Shown here: positions 45,361 through 57,703 of the stretch, in pieces
How positions within the stretch are numbered: position 1 is the first letter of the stretch
How the letters are laid out: the number at the start of each line of letters is the position of its first letter
NCBI RefSeq assembly: GCF_030163795.1
Contig: NZ_JASJOF010000002.1
Coordinates: 391,907-455,906, forward strand
Direction of reading: 5' to 3'
Source of the DNA: Roseicyclus marinus
Lineage (GTDB): Bacteria; Pseudomonadota; Alphaproteobacteria; Rhodobacterales; Rhodobacteraceae
DNA: 64,000 bases
Made by a program: the position numbers and the translations under genes
Notes under the pieces: generated by a model
Databases searched by the model: none
The model's input: the letters and a program-made list of their open reading frames with translations, nothing else
What the model was told of the DNA's origin: nothing

Positions 45361-45803
45361 GAGAGCGGTTCTGGGAACGGGTGCGCCCCGAGAAGATGAC
45401 GCCCGAGGAATGGGAGGCGCTGTGCGACGGCTGCGGAAAGTGCTGTCTCAACAAGCTCGAGGACGAGGAGACGGGCGAGGTCGCGCTGACGCGCGTGGCC
45501 TGCCGGTTGCTTGACGATCAAAGCTGCCGCTGCGGGCAATATGCGATCCGCAAGACGCTGGTTCCCGAATGCATCCAGTTGACGCCCGCGACGATGAAGG
45601 ATGTGGCCTATTTCATGCCCGCGACCTGCGCCTATCGGCTGATCCACGAGGGCAAGCCGCTTTTCTGGTGGCATCCGCTGGTGTCGGGCGATCCCGAGAG
45701 CGTGCATGAGGCGGGTGTGAGCATGCGTGGCCTGACGGTGCCGGAATTCGAGGTGCCCGAGGAAGATTGGGAAGATTACATCATCGAGGAGCCGGGCACA
45801 TGA
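45357..45803 (+). CDS. YcgN-family cysteine-cluster protein
   Basis: A 148-residue UPF0260/YcgN protein, MTPEEWEALCDGCGKCCLNKLEDEETGEVALTRVACRLLDDQSCRCGQYAIRK in pattern: Cys motifs CDGCGKCC, VACRLL, SCRCGQY and VPECIQL suggest binding of Zn or an Fe-S cluster. Function unknown. It starts in an ATGA overlap with ribF and ends in another with the aldolase gene, so three genes are coupled. Confidence 0.9.
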   Translation: MRERFWERVRPEKMTPEEWEALCDGCGKCCLNKLEDEETGEVALTRVACRLLDDQSCRCGQYAIRKTLVPECIQLTPATMKDVAYFMPATCAYRLIHEGKPLFWWHPLVSGDPESVHEAGVSMRGLTVPEFEVPEEDWEDYIIEEPGT

Positions 45804-46846
45804 TGTTCGCCAGCGACAATACCGGGCCGGTGCATCCGGCGATCATGGCGGCGGTGGCAGGGGCCAATGACGGCTATGCCATGCCCTATGGCAATGATCC
45901 CACGACCGAAGCCGCGCGGGCGGCCGTGCGCGACCTGTTCGAGGCGCCGGAGGCTGCGGTGGAATTCGTGGCGACGGGGAGCGTGGCCAATGCACTGGCG
46001 CTGGCCTGTCTGGCGAAGCCTTGGGATGGCGTCTTTTGTCACCGGATTGCCCATGTCGAGGAGGATGAATGCGGCGCGCCGGATTTCTATTCCGGGGCCA
46101 AGACGATCCTGATCGACGGGGCGGATGCGAAATTCACGCCCGAGGCGCTGGAGGCGGCGATTCTGCAATGCAAGGCGCGTGGCGTGCATGGCGCACAGCC
46201 CGGGCCGGTGACGATCACCAATATCACCGAGCGCGGGACGGTCTATACGCTGAACGAAATCCGGGCGATCACGGCTGTCGCCCACGCGCATGGTCTGGCG
46301 GTGCATCTGGATGGCGCGCGGTTCGCCAATGCCTGCGCGGCGCTCGGGTGCAGCCCGGCGGAGATGACGTGGAAGGCGGGTGTGGATGCCGTGAGTTTCG
46401 GCGGCACCAAGAATGGCTGCATGGGCGTTGAGGCGGTCGTGTTCTTCGACGCCGCGCACAGGCGGGAACTGGAGTTGAGGCGCAAGCGCGGCGGGCATCT
46501 GTTTTCCAAGCATCGGTATCTGTCTTCGCAGATGGTGGCCTATTGCGAAGGCGGGTTGTGGCTGGAGATGGCCAAGGCCGCCAATGCGCGGATGGCGCAG
46601 CTGGTGCAGGGTCTGGCGCGGGTGGAAGGGGCGCATCTGTGCCATCCGGTGGCGGGCAATCTTGCCTTTTTCGAGGTGCCGCGCGCGGCCCATGCCCGCG
46701 CCTTTGCCACCGGGGCGCAATATTACACCTTTGGCGGGACGGTGGAGGACGGGCCGGGCGATGCGCCGTTGCGCTGCCGGATCGTTTGCGACTGGGCCAA
46801 GACGTCGGAGGATGTGGACCGTCTTCTGGAGGCTTGGGCGGGGTAG
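45800..46846 (+). CDS. Threonine aldolase family PLP enzyme
   Basis: A 348-residue PLP-dependent enzyme of the low-specificity L-threonine aldolase/beta-eliminating lyase group, probably cleaving threonine or allo-threonine to glycine and acetaldehyde. Motifs are MMFASDNTGPVHPAIMAAV, the PLP-site region VATGSVANALALACL, HLDGARFANACAALG, and the Lys in DAVSFGGTKNGCMGVEAVVFF. ATG 45800 lies in the ATGA overlap with ycgN. The gene is followed by two perfect palindromes. Confidence 0.9.
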   Translation: MMFASDNTGPVHPAIMAAVAGANDGYAMPYGNDPTTEAARAAVRDLFEAPEAAVEFVATGSVANALALACLAKPWDGVFCHRIAHVEEDECGAPDFYSGAKTILIDGADAKFTPEALEAAILQCKARGVHGAQPGPVTITNITERGTVYTLNEIRAITAVAHAHGLAVHLDGARFANACAALGCSPAEMTWKAGVDAVSFGGTKNGCMGVEAVVFFDAAHRRELELRRKRGGHLFSKHRYLSSQMVAYCEGGLWLEMAKAANARMAQLVQGLARVEGAHLCHPVAGNLAFFEVPRAAHARAFATGAQYYTFGGTVEDGPGDAPLRCRIVCDWAKTSEDVDRLLEAWAG

Positions 46847-46866
46847 CGTTTTCCCCGGGGAAAACG
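46847..46866. repeat. Perfect 20-bp palindrome after the aldolase gene
   Basis: CGTTTTCCCC joined directly to GGGGAAAACG, starting at the base after the aldolase stop codon. It has no loop; in RNA the central four to six bases would form the loop. Confidence 0.6.
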
Positions 46867-46868
46867 GT

Positions 46869-46890
46869 TTGGAAACCTCGAGGTTTCCAA
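46869..46890. repeat. Perfect 22-bp palindrome before the hydrolase gene
   Basis: TTGGAAACCTC joined to GAGGTTTCCAA, two bases after the previous palindrome and 26 bp before the end of the convergent hydrolase gene. The pair could act as a bidirectional transcription end, though T-runs are short. Confidence 0.6.
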
Positions 46891-46916
46891 GACGGAAAAC
46901 CGAGGGTTCCGCCACC

Positions 46917-47684
46917 TCACCCCAGAAGGTGCCGGATTTCCTGCGCGACGGGCCCTGCATGGGTGATGGGGACCATATGGCCCGCGCCCGGGATGATGGC
47001 GCGGCGTGCCTGCGGGATCGCGGCGGCCAAGCCTGACTGGATTTCGGCGATGACGGGGGGGGAGGCCGCCCCTTCGATCAACAGGACCGGGCAGGCGAGT
47101 TGCCCGAGACGCGGCAGGAGGCGGGCGCTGTCGTCTTCGAGCGCGGGGCTGCTGGCGGGCACGACCCAGATCCGGTCGATCATGTAGGCCTGTTGGGTCT
47201 TTGGCATAGCGTCGAGCGGCACCCCCCCGCCCCATTGCGCAAGGAAGTCGCGCGTCGCGCCCTGTGCATCCCCGGCGTCGAGGCGCAGGCCGACACCCGC
47301 CATCCCCGCGACATGCGCGGCCCAGCCGGGGCCGCCCCGCGCGGCGGCGAACAGGACGGGTTCGATCAGCGTCAGGCTTGCCACGCGGTCGGGATGATCC
47401 AGGGCGAGGCGCAGCGCGACGGTCGCGCCGAAGCTGTGGCCGATCAGGTGGGTCGGGTGATCAGGCAGATGGGCCAAGGCCGCCTCGGTCGCCTGATCGT
47501 GGTAGTCGCGCGCGGGGTCGGGTGCAGGCCCGCGCCCGTGGCCGACAAGATCGGGGGCGGTCAGCGTCAGGCGGTCCGCCAGCGCGCGGGCCATGCCATC
47601 CCACGCACCGGAATGGGCGAGCGAACAATGAAGGAGGAGTGCAGGCTCACCCCCCTGCCCCCAGTGGCGCGCGTAGGCCGTCAC
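46917..47684 (-). CDS. Alpha/beta hydrolase
   Basis: A 255-residue serine hydrolase. Oxyanion segment PALLLHCSLAHSGAWDGMA, nucleophile elbow LIGHSFGATVALRLAL, and catalytic His in GAGHMVPITHAGPVAQEI. It resembles small esterases or C-C bond hydrolases of aromatic degradation. It starts at GTG 47684, which overlaps the TGA of the isomerase gene as GTGA; the longer frame upstream of this GTG lies inside that gene. Its pairing with a 2-hydroxychromene-2-carboxylate isomerase-type gene suggests joint action (inference). Confidence 0.82.
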   Translation of the reverse strand: MTAYARHWGQGGEPALLLHCSLAHSGAWDGMARALADRLTLTAPDLVGHGRGPAPDPARDYHDQATEAALAHLPDHPTHLIGHSFGATVALRLALDHPDRVASLTLIEPVLFAAARGGPGWAAHVAGMAGVGLRLDAGDAQGATRDFLAQWGGGVPLDAMPKTQQAYMIDRIWVVPASSPALEDDSARLLPRLGQLACPVLLIEGAASPPVIAEIQSGLAAAIPQARRAIIPGAGHMVPITHAGPVAQEIRHLLG

Positions 47685-48283
47685 AATTTCCCGGCGAGGA
47701 AGAGATCCAGATCCTCGATCCGGTCCTGACCCCAAAATTTCTCGGACCCGTCGACGATGTAGAAGGGTGCGCCGAAGACGCCCTTGGCGATGGCGTCCTC
47801 GGTGTTGCGGACGTAATCCTCGGCGCCTGCAAGCATTCCCATGCCCGCCAGCCCCCGGTCGAAGCCGGCGGCGGCGAAGCAATCGGCGATCACGTCATCC
47901 TCGGCGATATCGCGTTTGTCGCGCCAGACGGCGGCGGTGAATTCATGGACAAGCTGGCCCAGATTGCCGCCGCCCGCGCGGATCGCCGCGATGAAGGCAT
48001 AGGACGAAGGCGCAGGGTTGATTGCGCGATAGGGCGGGTCGAGATCGAGGGGCAGGCCGTATTTGGCGGATTGGCGGCGCAGTTCCTGAAGCCGGTAATC
48101 GAGGCGGGCGGGATGGCGTTCCTTGACCGCCACGCCGCCGGTGCGGGGGAAGATGCCGCCGGTCAGGTCCATCGGCCTGTAGGTGATGGTGGCATCGTGG
48201 CGGGCGGCCACCTCCTCCATCCGGAGACCCGCGAGATAGGTGTAGGGCGACACGGTGGAGAAGAAATATTCGATATGGGCCAT
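47681..48283 (-). CDS. 2-hydroxychromene-2-carboxylate isomerase/DsbA-family protein
   Basis: A 200-residue kappa-class GST/DsbA-like protein of the HCCA isomerase family (glutathione-dependent isomerase in naphthalene degradation). Features are IEYFFSTVSPYTYLAG with Ser in the GSH site, TITYRPMDLTGGIFPRTGG, and GVFGAPFYIVDGSEKFWGQDRIEDLDLFLAG. No aromatic-degradation genes adjoin it, so the true substrate is open. It overlaps the downstream hydrolase gene by 4 bp. Confidence 0.88.
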   Translation of the reverse strand: MAHIEYFFSTVSPYTYLAGLRMEEVAARHDATITYRPMDLTGGIFPRTGGVAVKERHPARLDYRLQELRRQSAKYGLPLDLDPPYRAINPAPSSYAFIAAIRAGGGNLGQLVHEFTAAVWRDKRDIAEDDVIADCFAAAGFDRGLAGMGMLAGAEDYVRNTEDAIAKGVFGAPFYIVDGSEKFWGQDRIEDLDLFLAGKL

Positions 48284-48395
48284 GGTGGCCGCCTCCCTTT
48301 TCGGCTTTGCGCGGAGCCTAGACGGGTGTTAGGGGGTGTCAATATTCCGCGCACGGGGACAGGCGCGGAACCTGCTGCCAAAAGGACATCGCACC

Positions 48396-49424
48396 ATGCC
48401 TGCACAAGACCCGAAACTGATTTCCGGGAACGCGAACCTGACGCTGGCGAACGCAATTTCGCGGCGGATGTCGATGCATCGGGGGATGCAGGTGGGGCTG
48501 GTCGATGCGCGGGTCGAACGGTTCAACGACGGCGAGATCTTTGTCGAGGTGTTCGAGAATGTCCGCGGCGAGGACATGTTCATCATCCAGCCGACGTCCA
48601 AGCCGGCCAATGACAACCTGATGGAGTTGTTGATCATCACCGATGCGCTGCGCCGGTCGAGTGCGGCGCGGATCACGGCCGTGATCCCCTATTTCGGCTA
48701 TGCGCGGCAGGATCGGCGGACCAAGGCGCGCACGCCGATTTCGTCCAAGCTGGTGGCCAACATGATGGTCACGGCGGGGATCGAGCGGATTCTGACGATG
48801 GATCTTCATGCGGCGCAGATCCAGGGGTTCTTCGATATCCCGGTGGACAACCTCTATGCTTCGCCGATCTTTGCACTGGATATCCTGCACCAGTTCAATG
48901 GCGACATGTCCGATGTGATGGTGGTGTCGCCCGATGTGGGAGGCGTGGCCCGCGCGCGGGAACTGGCCACCCGGATCGGCGCGCCGCTCGCCATCGTGGA
49001 CAAGCGCCGCGAGAAGGCGGGCGAGGTCGCGGGGATGACGGTGATCGGGGATGTGGCGGGGCACAAATGCCTGATCGTGGATGACATGTGCGACACGGCG
49101 GGCACGCTGTGCAAGGCGGCCGAAGTGCTGATGGAGGCGGGCGCGACGGAGGTTCATGCCTATACGACCCATGGCGTCCTGTCGGGCCCTGCGGTGGAGC
49201 GGGTGAGCGGGTCGGTGCTTAAGACGCTGGTGATCACCGATACGATCGAGGCGCCTGCCGCCGCGCGGGCCTGCGCCAATATCCGCATCGTGCCGACCGC
49301 GCCGATGTTCGCGCAAGCCATCCTGAACATCTGGAACGGGACGAGCGTGTCGTCTCTCTTCGATACGCAGACGCTGGTGCCGATTTACGAGGGGCTTTAC
49401 CCCAAGGGCATGTGGGGGCGGTAA
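48396..49424 (+). CDS. prs: Ribose-phosphate pyrophosphokinase
   Basis: Makes PRPP from ribose 5-phosphate and ATP for nucleotide, His and Trp synthesis. The 342 residues include GRVERFNDGEIFVEVFENVRGED-like sequence (VDARVERFNDGEIFVEV), VIPYFGYARQDRRTKARTPISSKL, TMDLHAAQIQGFFDIPVDNLYA, and the PRPP loop LIVDDMCDTAGTLCKAAEVL. A slightly longer than usual chain comes from the N-terminus and an insert. ATG 48396 follows AAAGGACATC. It may supply PRPP to the pur genes in this window. Confidence 0.96.
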   Translation: MPAQDPKLISGNANLTLANAISRRMSMHRGMQVGLVDARVERFNDGEIFVEVFENVRGEDMFIIQPTSKPANDNLMELLIITDALRRSSAARITAVIPYFGYARQDRRTKARTPISSKLVANMMVTAGIERILTMDLHAAQIQGFFDIPVDNLYASPIFALDILHQFNGDMSDVMVVSPDVGGVARARELATRIGAPLAIVDKRREKAGEVAGMTVIGDVAGHKCLIVDDMCDTAGTLCKAAEVLMEAGATEVHAYTTHGVLSGPAVERVSGSVLKTLVITDTIEAPAAARACANIRIVPTAPMFAQAILNIWNGTSVSSLFDTQTLVPIYEGLYPKGMWGR

Positions 49425-49520
49425 CGCGCGCCTTGGCCGGTGGTCGGTCGGACGCTTGGCGGTGGTGGGTCTGAGGGGGCGCTGCGCCGGGGTTGATGGC
49501 GGCACGGCGCGGATTGGTCG

Positions 49521-49871
49521 TCAGTAGAGATCCCAATCATCCTCGGCCTTGAGTTCGCCCAGTGCCATCCAATCGGCCCGGATGCGGGCGACGCGGCTGT
49601 CGCCCCATGTGCGAAAGACAAGCTGGAAGCCGGTGACCGTGACGGCCTCGGCGCGCAGGTCGGCGCGCTGGTTGGTGTCGCCGTCCATATCCCACATCGA
49701 GATCCCGACATGGACCATGGGTGGGGACCGGAAAGGTTCGGAAAACGTGACCGCGACGCGTTTTTCGCGCGGGCCGTCGCCTGTCCACATCGGGCCATTG
49801 TCCGCGAAATCGCTGAACAACAGGACAGAGCCCTGATCCGCGCCGATCTGGTGGTGGGTCAGGCGTTTCAT
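49521..49871 (-). CDS. H-type lectin domain protein
   Basis: A 116-residue protein built of one H-type lectin fold (six-stranded, trimer-forming, GalNAc-binding in snail agglutinin): VLLFSDFADNGPMWTGDGPREKRVAVTFSEPFRSPPMVHVGISMWDMD, then ADLRAEAVTVTGFQLVFRTWGDSRVARIRADWMALG. There is no signal peptide. It lies on the same strand as the ATP synthase operon but after its terminator, so it is transcribed separately. Ligand unknown. Confidence 0.85.
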   Translation of the reverse strand: MKRLTHHQIGADQGSVLLFSDFADNGPMWTGDGPREKRVAVTFSEPFRSPPMVHVGISMWDMDGDTNQRADLRAEAVTVTGFQLVFRTWGDSRVARIRADWMALGELKAEDDWDLY

Positions 49872-49967
49872 CCTGCCGTCCGCTCCAATTGCCTTGGCCC
49901 CGGATCATGGGCGGATTTTGCGGCAGCAGCGTGGCGAGATGCGGGAAAGTTGTGACGGATGGCCACG

Positions 49968-49998
49968 AAAAAGGCCCCCGCAGCGGCGTGCGGGGGCC
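49968..49998 (-). terminator. Terminator of the atpHAGDC operon
   Basis: Minus-strand stem GGCCCCCGC and GCGGGGGCC around an 8-base loop, followed by TTTTT (complement of the A-run 49968-49972), 25 bp after the atpC stop. Confidence 0.88.
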
Positions 49999-50022
49999 TA
50001 TCTTGTGCGACGCTGGGCAAGT

Positions 50023-50445
50023 TCAGCCGAGGATGAGACCGCGGGCGGCCTCCATGTCGGCGACCAGTTTGGCCGTCGCATCGGCGTTGGTGGTGGCACC
50101 ATCGCCTGCGGACAGCGCCTTTTCATGGGCGGCGCGGGCATCGGCGATGAAACCGTCGATCACCTCGGCGGTGACTTCGCTGACCGGGAGCGCCTGTTCG
50201 GCCAGAACGGTCACCGTCGGCCCCGCCACATCGGCGAAACCGCCGGTAACGAAATAGGCGGTTTCAGCCCCGCCCTCGGCCCCGTCGAGACGGAGCACGC
50301 CGGGACGCAGCGTCGTGATCATCGGTGCGTGATCCGCCATCGCGGTCATGTCCCCGTCGGTGCCGGGGATCTGCACCCCTTCGACCGCGACCGAGGCCAG
50401 CCGGCGTTCGGGCGAGACCAGATCGAATTGCAACTTGGCAGCCAT
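50023..50445 (-). CDS. atpC: F1 ATP synthase epsilon subunit
   Basis: Central-stalk subunit that couples rotation and inhibits hydrolysis. The 140 residues have the N-terminal beta-sandwich [49 protein letters not shown] and [24 protein letters not shown], then a C-terminal helical hairpin. It is last in the atpHAGDC operon, 82 bp after atpD, and is followed by a strong terminator. Confidence 0.96.
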   Translation of the reverse strand: MAAKLQFDLVSPERRLASVAVEGVQIPGTDGDMTAMADHAPMITTLRPGVLRLDGAEGGAETAYFVTGGFADVAGPTVTVLAEQALPVSEVTAEVIDGFIADARAAHEKALSAGDGATTNADATAKLVADMEAARGLILG

Positions 50446-50527
50446 TCGCGGCTCTCCTTGATGGCAGAGGGTGGACGGCAGCGACCTTGCGGGTCAGGCC
50501 CGCAAGACGGCCGCCGCCCCCGATGCG

Positions 50528-52847
<2,320 letters not shown>

Positions 52848-52859
52848 CTGTCAGACCCC

Positions 52860-54398
<1,539 letters not shown>

Positions 54399-54399
54399 G

Positions 54400-54960
54400 T
54401 TAACCGACCTCTTTCATCGTGTTCTGGAGTGCGTTGAGCTTTGCCTTGATCGAGGTATCGATCATGGTGGAGCCAACCTTGACGACAAGACCGCCGATGA
54501 GGCTTTCATCGACGGTCGATTTCAGGTTCACCTCGCGGCCGGTTGCGGCCTTGAGCACCTTGGAAAGCTTGTCCGACTGCGCCTTGGTCAGGGCCTTGGC
54601 CGAGACGACTTCAGCGCTGATCTCGCCCTTGTGGTCCGCGATGCGGGCGCGCAGCGCGACGAGGAGCGCGGGCAGAACGAAGAGGCGGCGCTTTTGCGCC
54701 ATCAGGCGCAGCGTGTTGCCGGTGATCGCGTTCATGCCCATCGCATCGGCCACCTTGCCGATGGCGGCGGTGGCCACGTCGCGGCCGTAGATCGGCGAGG
54801 CGATCAGGTCGCGCAGGTCAGCGCTTTCGGCCAATGCGGCCTCTAGGGCGGCGACATCGGATTCGAGGGGGCCAAGCGCGCCTTCCTCCTTGGCCAGGTC
54901 GAACAACGCGGTCGCGTAACGCGCGGCGATGCCGGTCGAGATTGAAGCAGGTTCGCTCAC
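54400..54960 (-). CDS. atpH: F1 ATP synthase delta subunit (OSCP)
   Basis: Stator subunit joining F1 to the b-subunits. About 186 residues: [59 protein letters not shown], and the C-terminal signature [45 protein letters not shown] 54960 is preferred because AAAGG stands about 7 bases before it; GTG 54966 adds two residues but would leave almost no spacing. First gene of atpHAGDC; the F0 genes are not in the window. Confidence 0.95.
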   Translation of the reverse strand: MSEPASISTGIAARYATALFDLAKEEGALGPLESDVAALEAALAESADLRDLIASPIYGRDVATAAIGKVADAMGMNAITGNTLRLMAQKRRLFVLPALLVALRARIADHKGEISAEVVSAKALTKAQSDKLSKVLKAATGREVNLKSTVDESLIGGLVVKVGSTMIDTSIKAKLNALQNTMKEVG

Positions 54961-55403
54961 GTCCACCCTTTCATCATGCAGCTATCCCGGACAGAGCGCG
55001 GCGACGCCTCCGGGTTGGTCTTCATCGGCAGCGGATGGCAGCCGTTTCCCCATAAATCGCCCGCCATGTAGCAGAGCCCCCGCCATGCTGCAACCGCGAT
55101 AGGATCGGGGCGGCAGCATCGGAAGCCCCAAGAAAACAAGGACGCGGCCCCGTGGGCACAGTTGGTGCGACACTCGGTGGCAAGGCTGCGGCGATTTGGC
55201 GGCGGCCCATTCGCGCAGGGGCACGACGATTCTGACGCGGCAGTGCAGCGGCGCGCCGCTGGCATGGATCGGTGAATCCTGCCCCATTGCCCGCCTTGCG
55301 CCCCGTGGCACCGGCCAAACGGATCAGGCCACCCGCCTTTTGCCTTCAGAAAATGGCAGATTTCACGTATTATCAGTTCAGTGTTTTTGTGCGGAACGAG
55401 TAA
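54961..55403. other. 443-bp gene-free interval between atpH and the anchored acidic protein
   Basis: The two flanking genes diverge, so this interval should hold both promoters. Reverse-strand reading frames across it are rich in Cys/Arg and resemble no protein. Near the right end the composition becomes AT-rich. TTCAGA (55345-55350), a 17-base spacer and TATTAT (55368-55373) form a plausible but unproven plus-strand promoter for the next gene. I see no clear atpH promoter or RNA gene. Confidence 0.4.
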
Positions 55404-56774
55404 ATGTTTACGATTATCGGTTTGATGATGGTCGCAAGCCTCGCGGCGATGGCGATCATTGGGGATGATGGCGACAGCCCACCCGAGGAAGAGATCCAGC
55501 AAGATGTGCCGGAACCGGAGTCCGATCCAGAGCCGGAGTCCGCGCTAGAGCCGGAGCCCGAACTAGAACCGGAGGAGCGATCCGAAGCCCAACCCCTGTT
55601 CACGCTGCAGACCGACCCAGTCACCGGTGACACCAACGTTACCGTCGCCCCCGAGGCACAAGGGCGTCTGATGGCTTTTTTGGAGACCGGTGAAATCAAT
55701 CGATTTGGTGACCCCTGTTCGAGCGCCGAATACTTCGGCCTGACGCTTGTTCTGGTCCCTGAGGATGTTGATTTCGAAGCGGCGGCCAACGGCTTTGACT
55801 GGCAGTCATTCCGCGATGCCAACATCGCAGCGGGGATCACGCCTGACCGCGCAGATTTTTTCGCAGCCATCGGCGTCGAGCTTGTGCAACAATGGGACCT
55901 TGGCGAGAGGAGTTTCCTGGAGCCCTTCATGTGGGAATTTCTCGACGATGACGACCAAATCCAGTTCGTCGACGGCGACCGCATGCCCGAAATCACGGCC
56001 AATCGCGATATCGAATGGTTCGAACTGACCGATGATCGCGAGCTGCTTTACCAGATGATCACCAATTCAGTTGTCTCCGAGCAGGTCGAAGGCCCCGAGG
56101 GGATCGTCGATCCCCGCACCAGTGTAGAAAGTTTCTCGCAGGGCACGGACAATTCGCCTGAGACGGTGTTCCTCACGCCGGACGAGGGCGACGTGGTCAT
56201 GGGCAGCGAATTTGCCGATGTGATCGTGCATCCGCAGGTCGACACGACGGCGATCACGATCATCGGCGGTGCAGGCGAGGATACGATCACCGCCGGGCTG
56301 AACGACACGATCATCACGAACGACGACACCGATGCCGACCTCATCAACATCGACACCTTCCCCGGCTTTGCACAGCGCTATGACGAGGTTCCGGTGATCC
56401 GGGCGGGCCCCGAGGATGTGATCGATATCGACCCCATCAACAGCATCGTCATCAGCTATGAAATCGACCGCGGCGCGGGCGTGACCGATTATGTCCATCA
56501 CATCATCTACACGCTGGGGTTCGACGTCACCCCCGACCAAGTGATGGGCCCGGGGGGCTCACTATCGCTGGCGCAATACTACAATGCGGCATGCATGCAT
56601 TTGTTGGCCGTGGTTCCCGGGGGCAGCGTCGATCTGAGCGACCCGGCAAATCCAATAGACACGCGCGTGGCGCCGCCGCAATTCCAAGGGGCCGGATTGG
56701 GGATGTATTCCGCCGTGCTGCAGGGCGAGACGGTGACGCCAAGCACGGTCTTCCAGCCTGTCCCGGTCGGCTAG
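55404..56774 (+). CDS. Membrane-anchored acidic protein with RTX-like patch, unknown
   Basis: 456 residues. An N-terminal hydrophobic segment (FTIIGLMMVASLAAMAIIG) is followed by an acidic Pro/Glu linker (residues about 27-60, repeated EPE), then a soluble acidic body. Residues about 255-300 (VVMGSEFADVIVHP, GGAGEDTITAGLNDTIITND) resemble one or two degenerate RTX calcium-binding nonapeptides. The middle (FGDPCSSAEYFGLTLVLVPEDVDFEAA) is unrecognised. It is likely anchored with the bulk outside the cytoplasm. The start region is more AT-rich than its neighbours. Its TAG stop is the first triplet of a 106-bp repeat. Confidence 0.72.
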   Translation: MFTIIGLMMVASLAAMAIIGDDGDSPPEEEIQQDVPEPESDPEPESALEPEPELEPEERSEAQPLFTLQTDPVTGDTNVTVAPEAQGRLMAFLETGEINRFGDPCSSAEYFGLTLVLVPEDVDFEAAANGFDWQSFRDANIAAGITPDRADFFAAIGVELVQQWDLGERSFLEPFMWEFLDDDDQIQFVDGDRMPEITANRDIEWFELTDDRELLYQMITNSVVSEQVEGPEGIVDPRTSVESFSQGTDNSPETVFLTPDEGDVVMGSEFADVIVHPQVDTTAITIIGGAGEDTITAGLNDTIITNDDTDADLINIDTFPGFAQRYDEVPVIRAGPEDVIDIDPINSIVISYEIDRGAGVTDYVHHIIYTLGFDVTPDQVMGPGGSLSLAQYYNAACMHLLAVVPGGSVDLSDPANPIDTRVAPPQFQGAGLGMYSAVLQGETVTPSTVFQPVPVG

Positions 56775-56877
56775 AGCGCGGCGCGTTCCTCCGCAGTCAC
56801 GCGCCGCTCTCCAACCTTTTGATGTCGCATGTCCGGGGAGCGCAAAACCGGTTCCCAATTTTGCGCGACATGCTCTA
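56772..56877. repeat. 106-bp interspersed repeat, copy 1
   Basis: Starts TAGAGC and ends GCTCTA, a terminal inverted repeat, with an internal stem GCGCAAAA/TTTTGCGC (56840-56847 and 56859-56866). It aligns without gaps to 62115-62220 with about 18 differences. Its first triplet is the stop of the left gene, and its last three bases, on the minus strand, are the TAG stop of the right gene. Confidence 0.9.
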
Positions 56878-57636
56878 AACCCGCCCGCCCCTTCGGCTGG
56901 CCCCCGCGGGGGCCGGCGCGCCCTCCAGCACCTTGAGCGGCTGGCGGACCCGTTCGGCAAGGCCGGGACGGGTGGGGGCGTAGACGCGTTTGGACACCTC
57001 GAGCAAGATCACGCCGCCTGCGTAATAGCTCGACATGGTTGCACCGAGCCGTTCCACCAGTTCCGCCGAGCGCAGCCAAAAGCGGTGCTGGGAGGGCGGC
57101 GCGAAGAGGGCCGCGGCATGGCGTTCGGGCATGAAGTCGTGGCGTTTCATCTGCGCCTCGAGTTGGCCCAGCGAATAGGGGCGGCCAAAGCCGAAGGGCG
57201 TCGCGTCGCGGCGCGCCCAGAGGCCCGAGCGGTTGGGCACGATGAAGAGCGCCTTGCCACCTGGGCCCAGCACACGCTTGCATTCCTCGAGCACTTCGGA
57301 GGGGTGTTCAGAGGTTTCCAGCCCATGCAGGCAGACGATGCGGTCGGCCACCCCGGTCTGGAGCGGCCACTGCCCCTCGCGGCAGAGGGTGGAGACATTC
57401 TCCATCCCGGCGGGCCACGGCATGACGCCCTGTTCGGCGGGCATGAGACCCACGACGCGCCGCGCATCCGCAAGATAGGGGCGCAGGAGCGGCACGGCGA
57501 AACCGAAACCCACCACTGTTTGTCCCTGCGCCTCGGGCCAGAGCGCCAGCATCCGGTCGCGGATCGCCTTTTGCGCGATCCGGCCCAGCCGGGTCCGGTA
57601 ATAGAATTGGCGCAGGTCGGTGACGTCGAGATGCAT
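56875..57636 (-). CDS. SAM-dependent methyltransferase
   Basis: A 253-residue class I methyltransferase-like protein. It begins [29 protein letters not shown], has a weak SAM loop ([15 protein letters not shown] in place of the usual GxGxG), then [45 protein letters not shown], typical of the methyltransferase-11 group. The C-terminal tail is basic and Pro-rich ([14 protein letters not shown]) and ends exactly at the 106-bp repeat. It is divergent from gloB. In other Rhodobacterales a similar gene neighbours gloB. Substrate unknown. Confidence 0.83.
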   Translation of the reverse strand: MHLDVTDLRQFYYRTRLGRIAQKAIRDRMLALWPEAQGQTVVGFGFAVPLLRPYLADARRVVGLMPAEQGVMPWPAGMENVSTLCREGQWPLQTGVADRIVCLHGLETSEHPSEVLEECKRVLGPGGKALFIVPNRSGLWARRDATPFGFGRPYSLGQLEAQMKRHDFMPERHAAALFAPPSQHRFWLRSAELVERLGATMSSYYAGGVILLEVSKRVYAPTRPGLAERVRQPLKVLEGAPAPAGASRRGGRV

Positions 57637-57703
57637 TGCACTAGGTCGTTAGGTGCGCGAGGGTGGCACCCCCGCAGCATTACGGAACCGAGACGGAATA
57701 TCC

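Noticed and set aside
54957..55502. A 181-codon minus-strand frame upstream of atpH
   Set aside because: Cys/Arg/Pro-rich composition without any domain, overlaps the start of the anchored protein gene, and would leave no promoter space for atpH.
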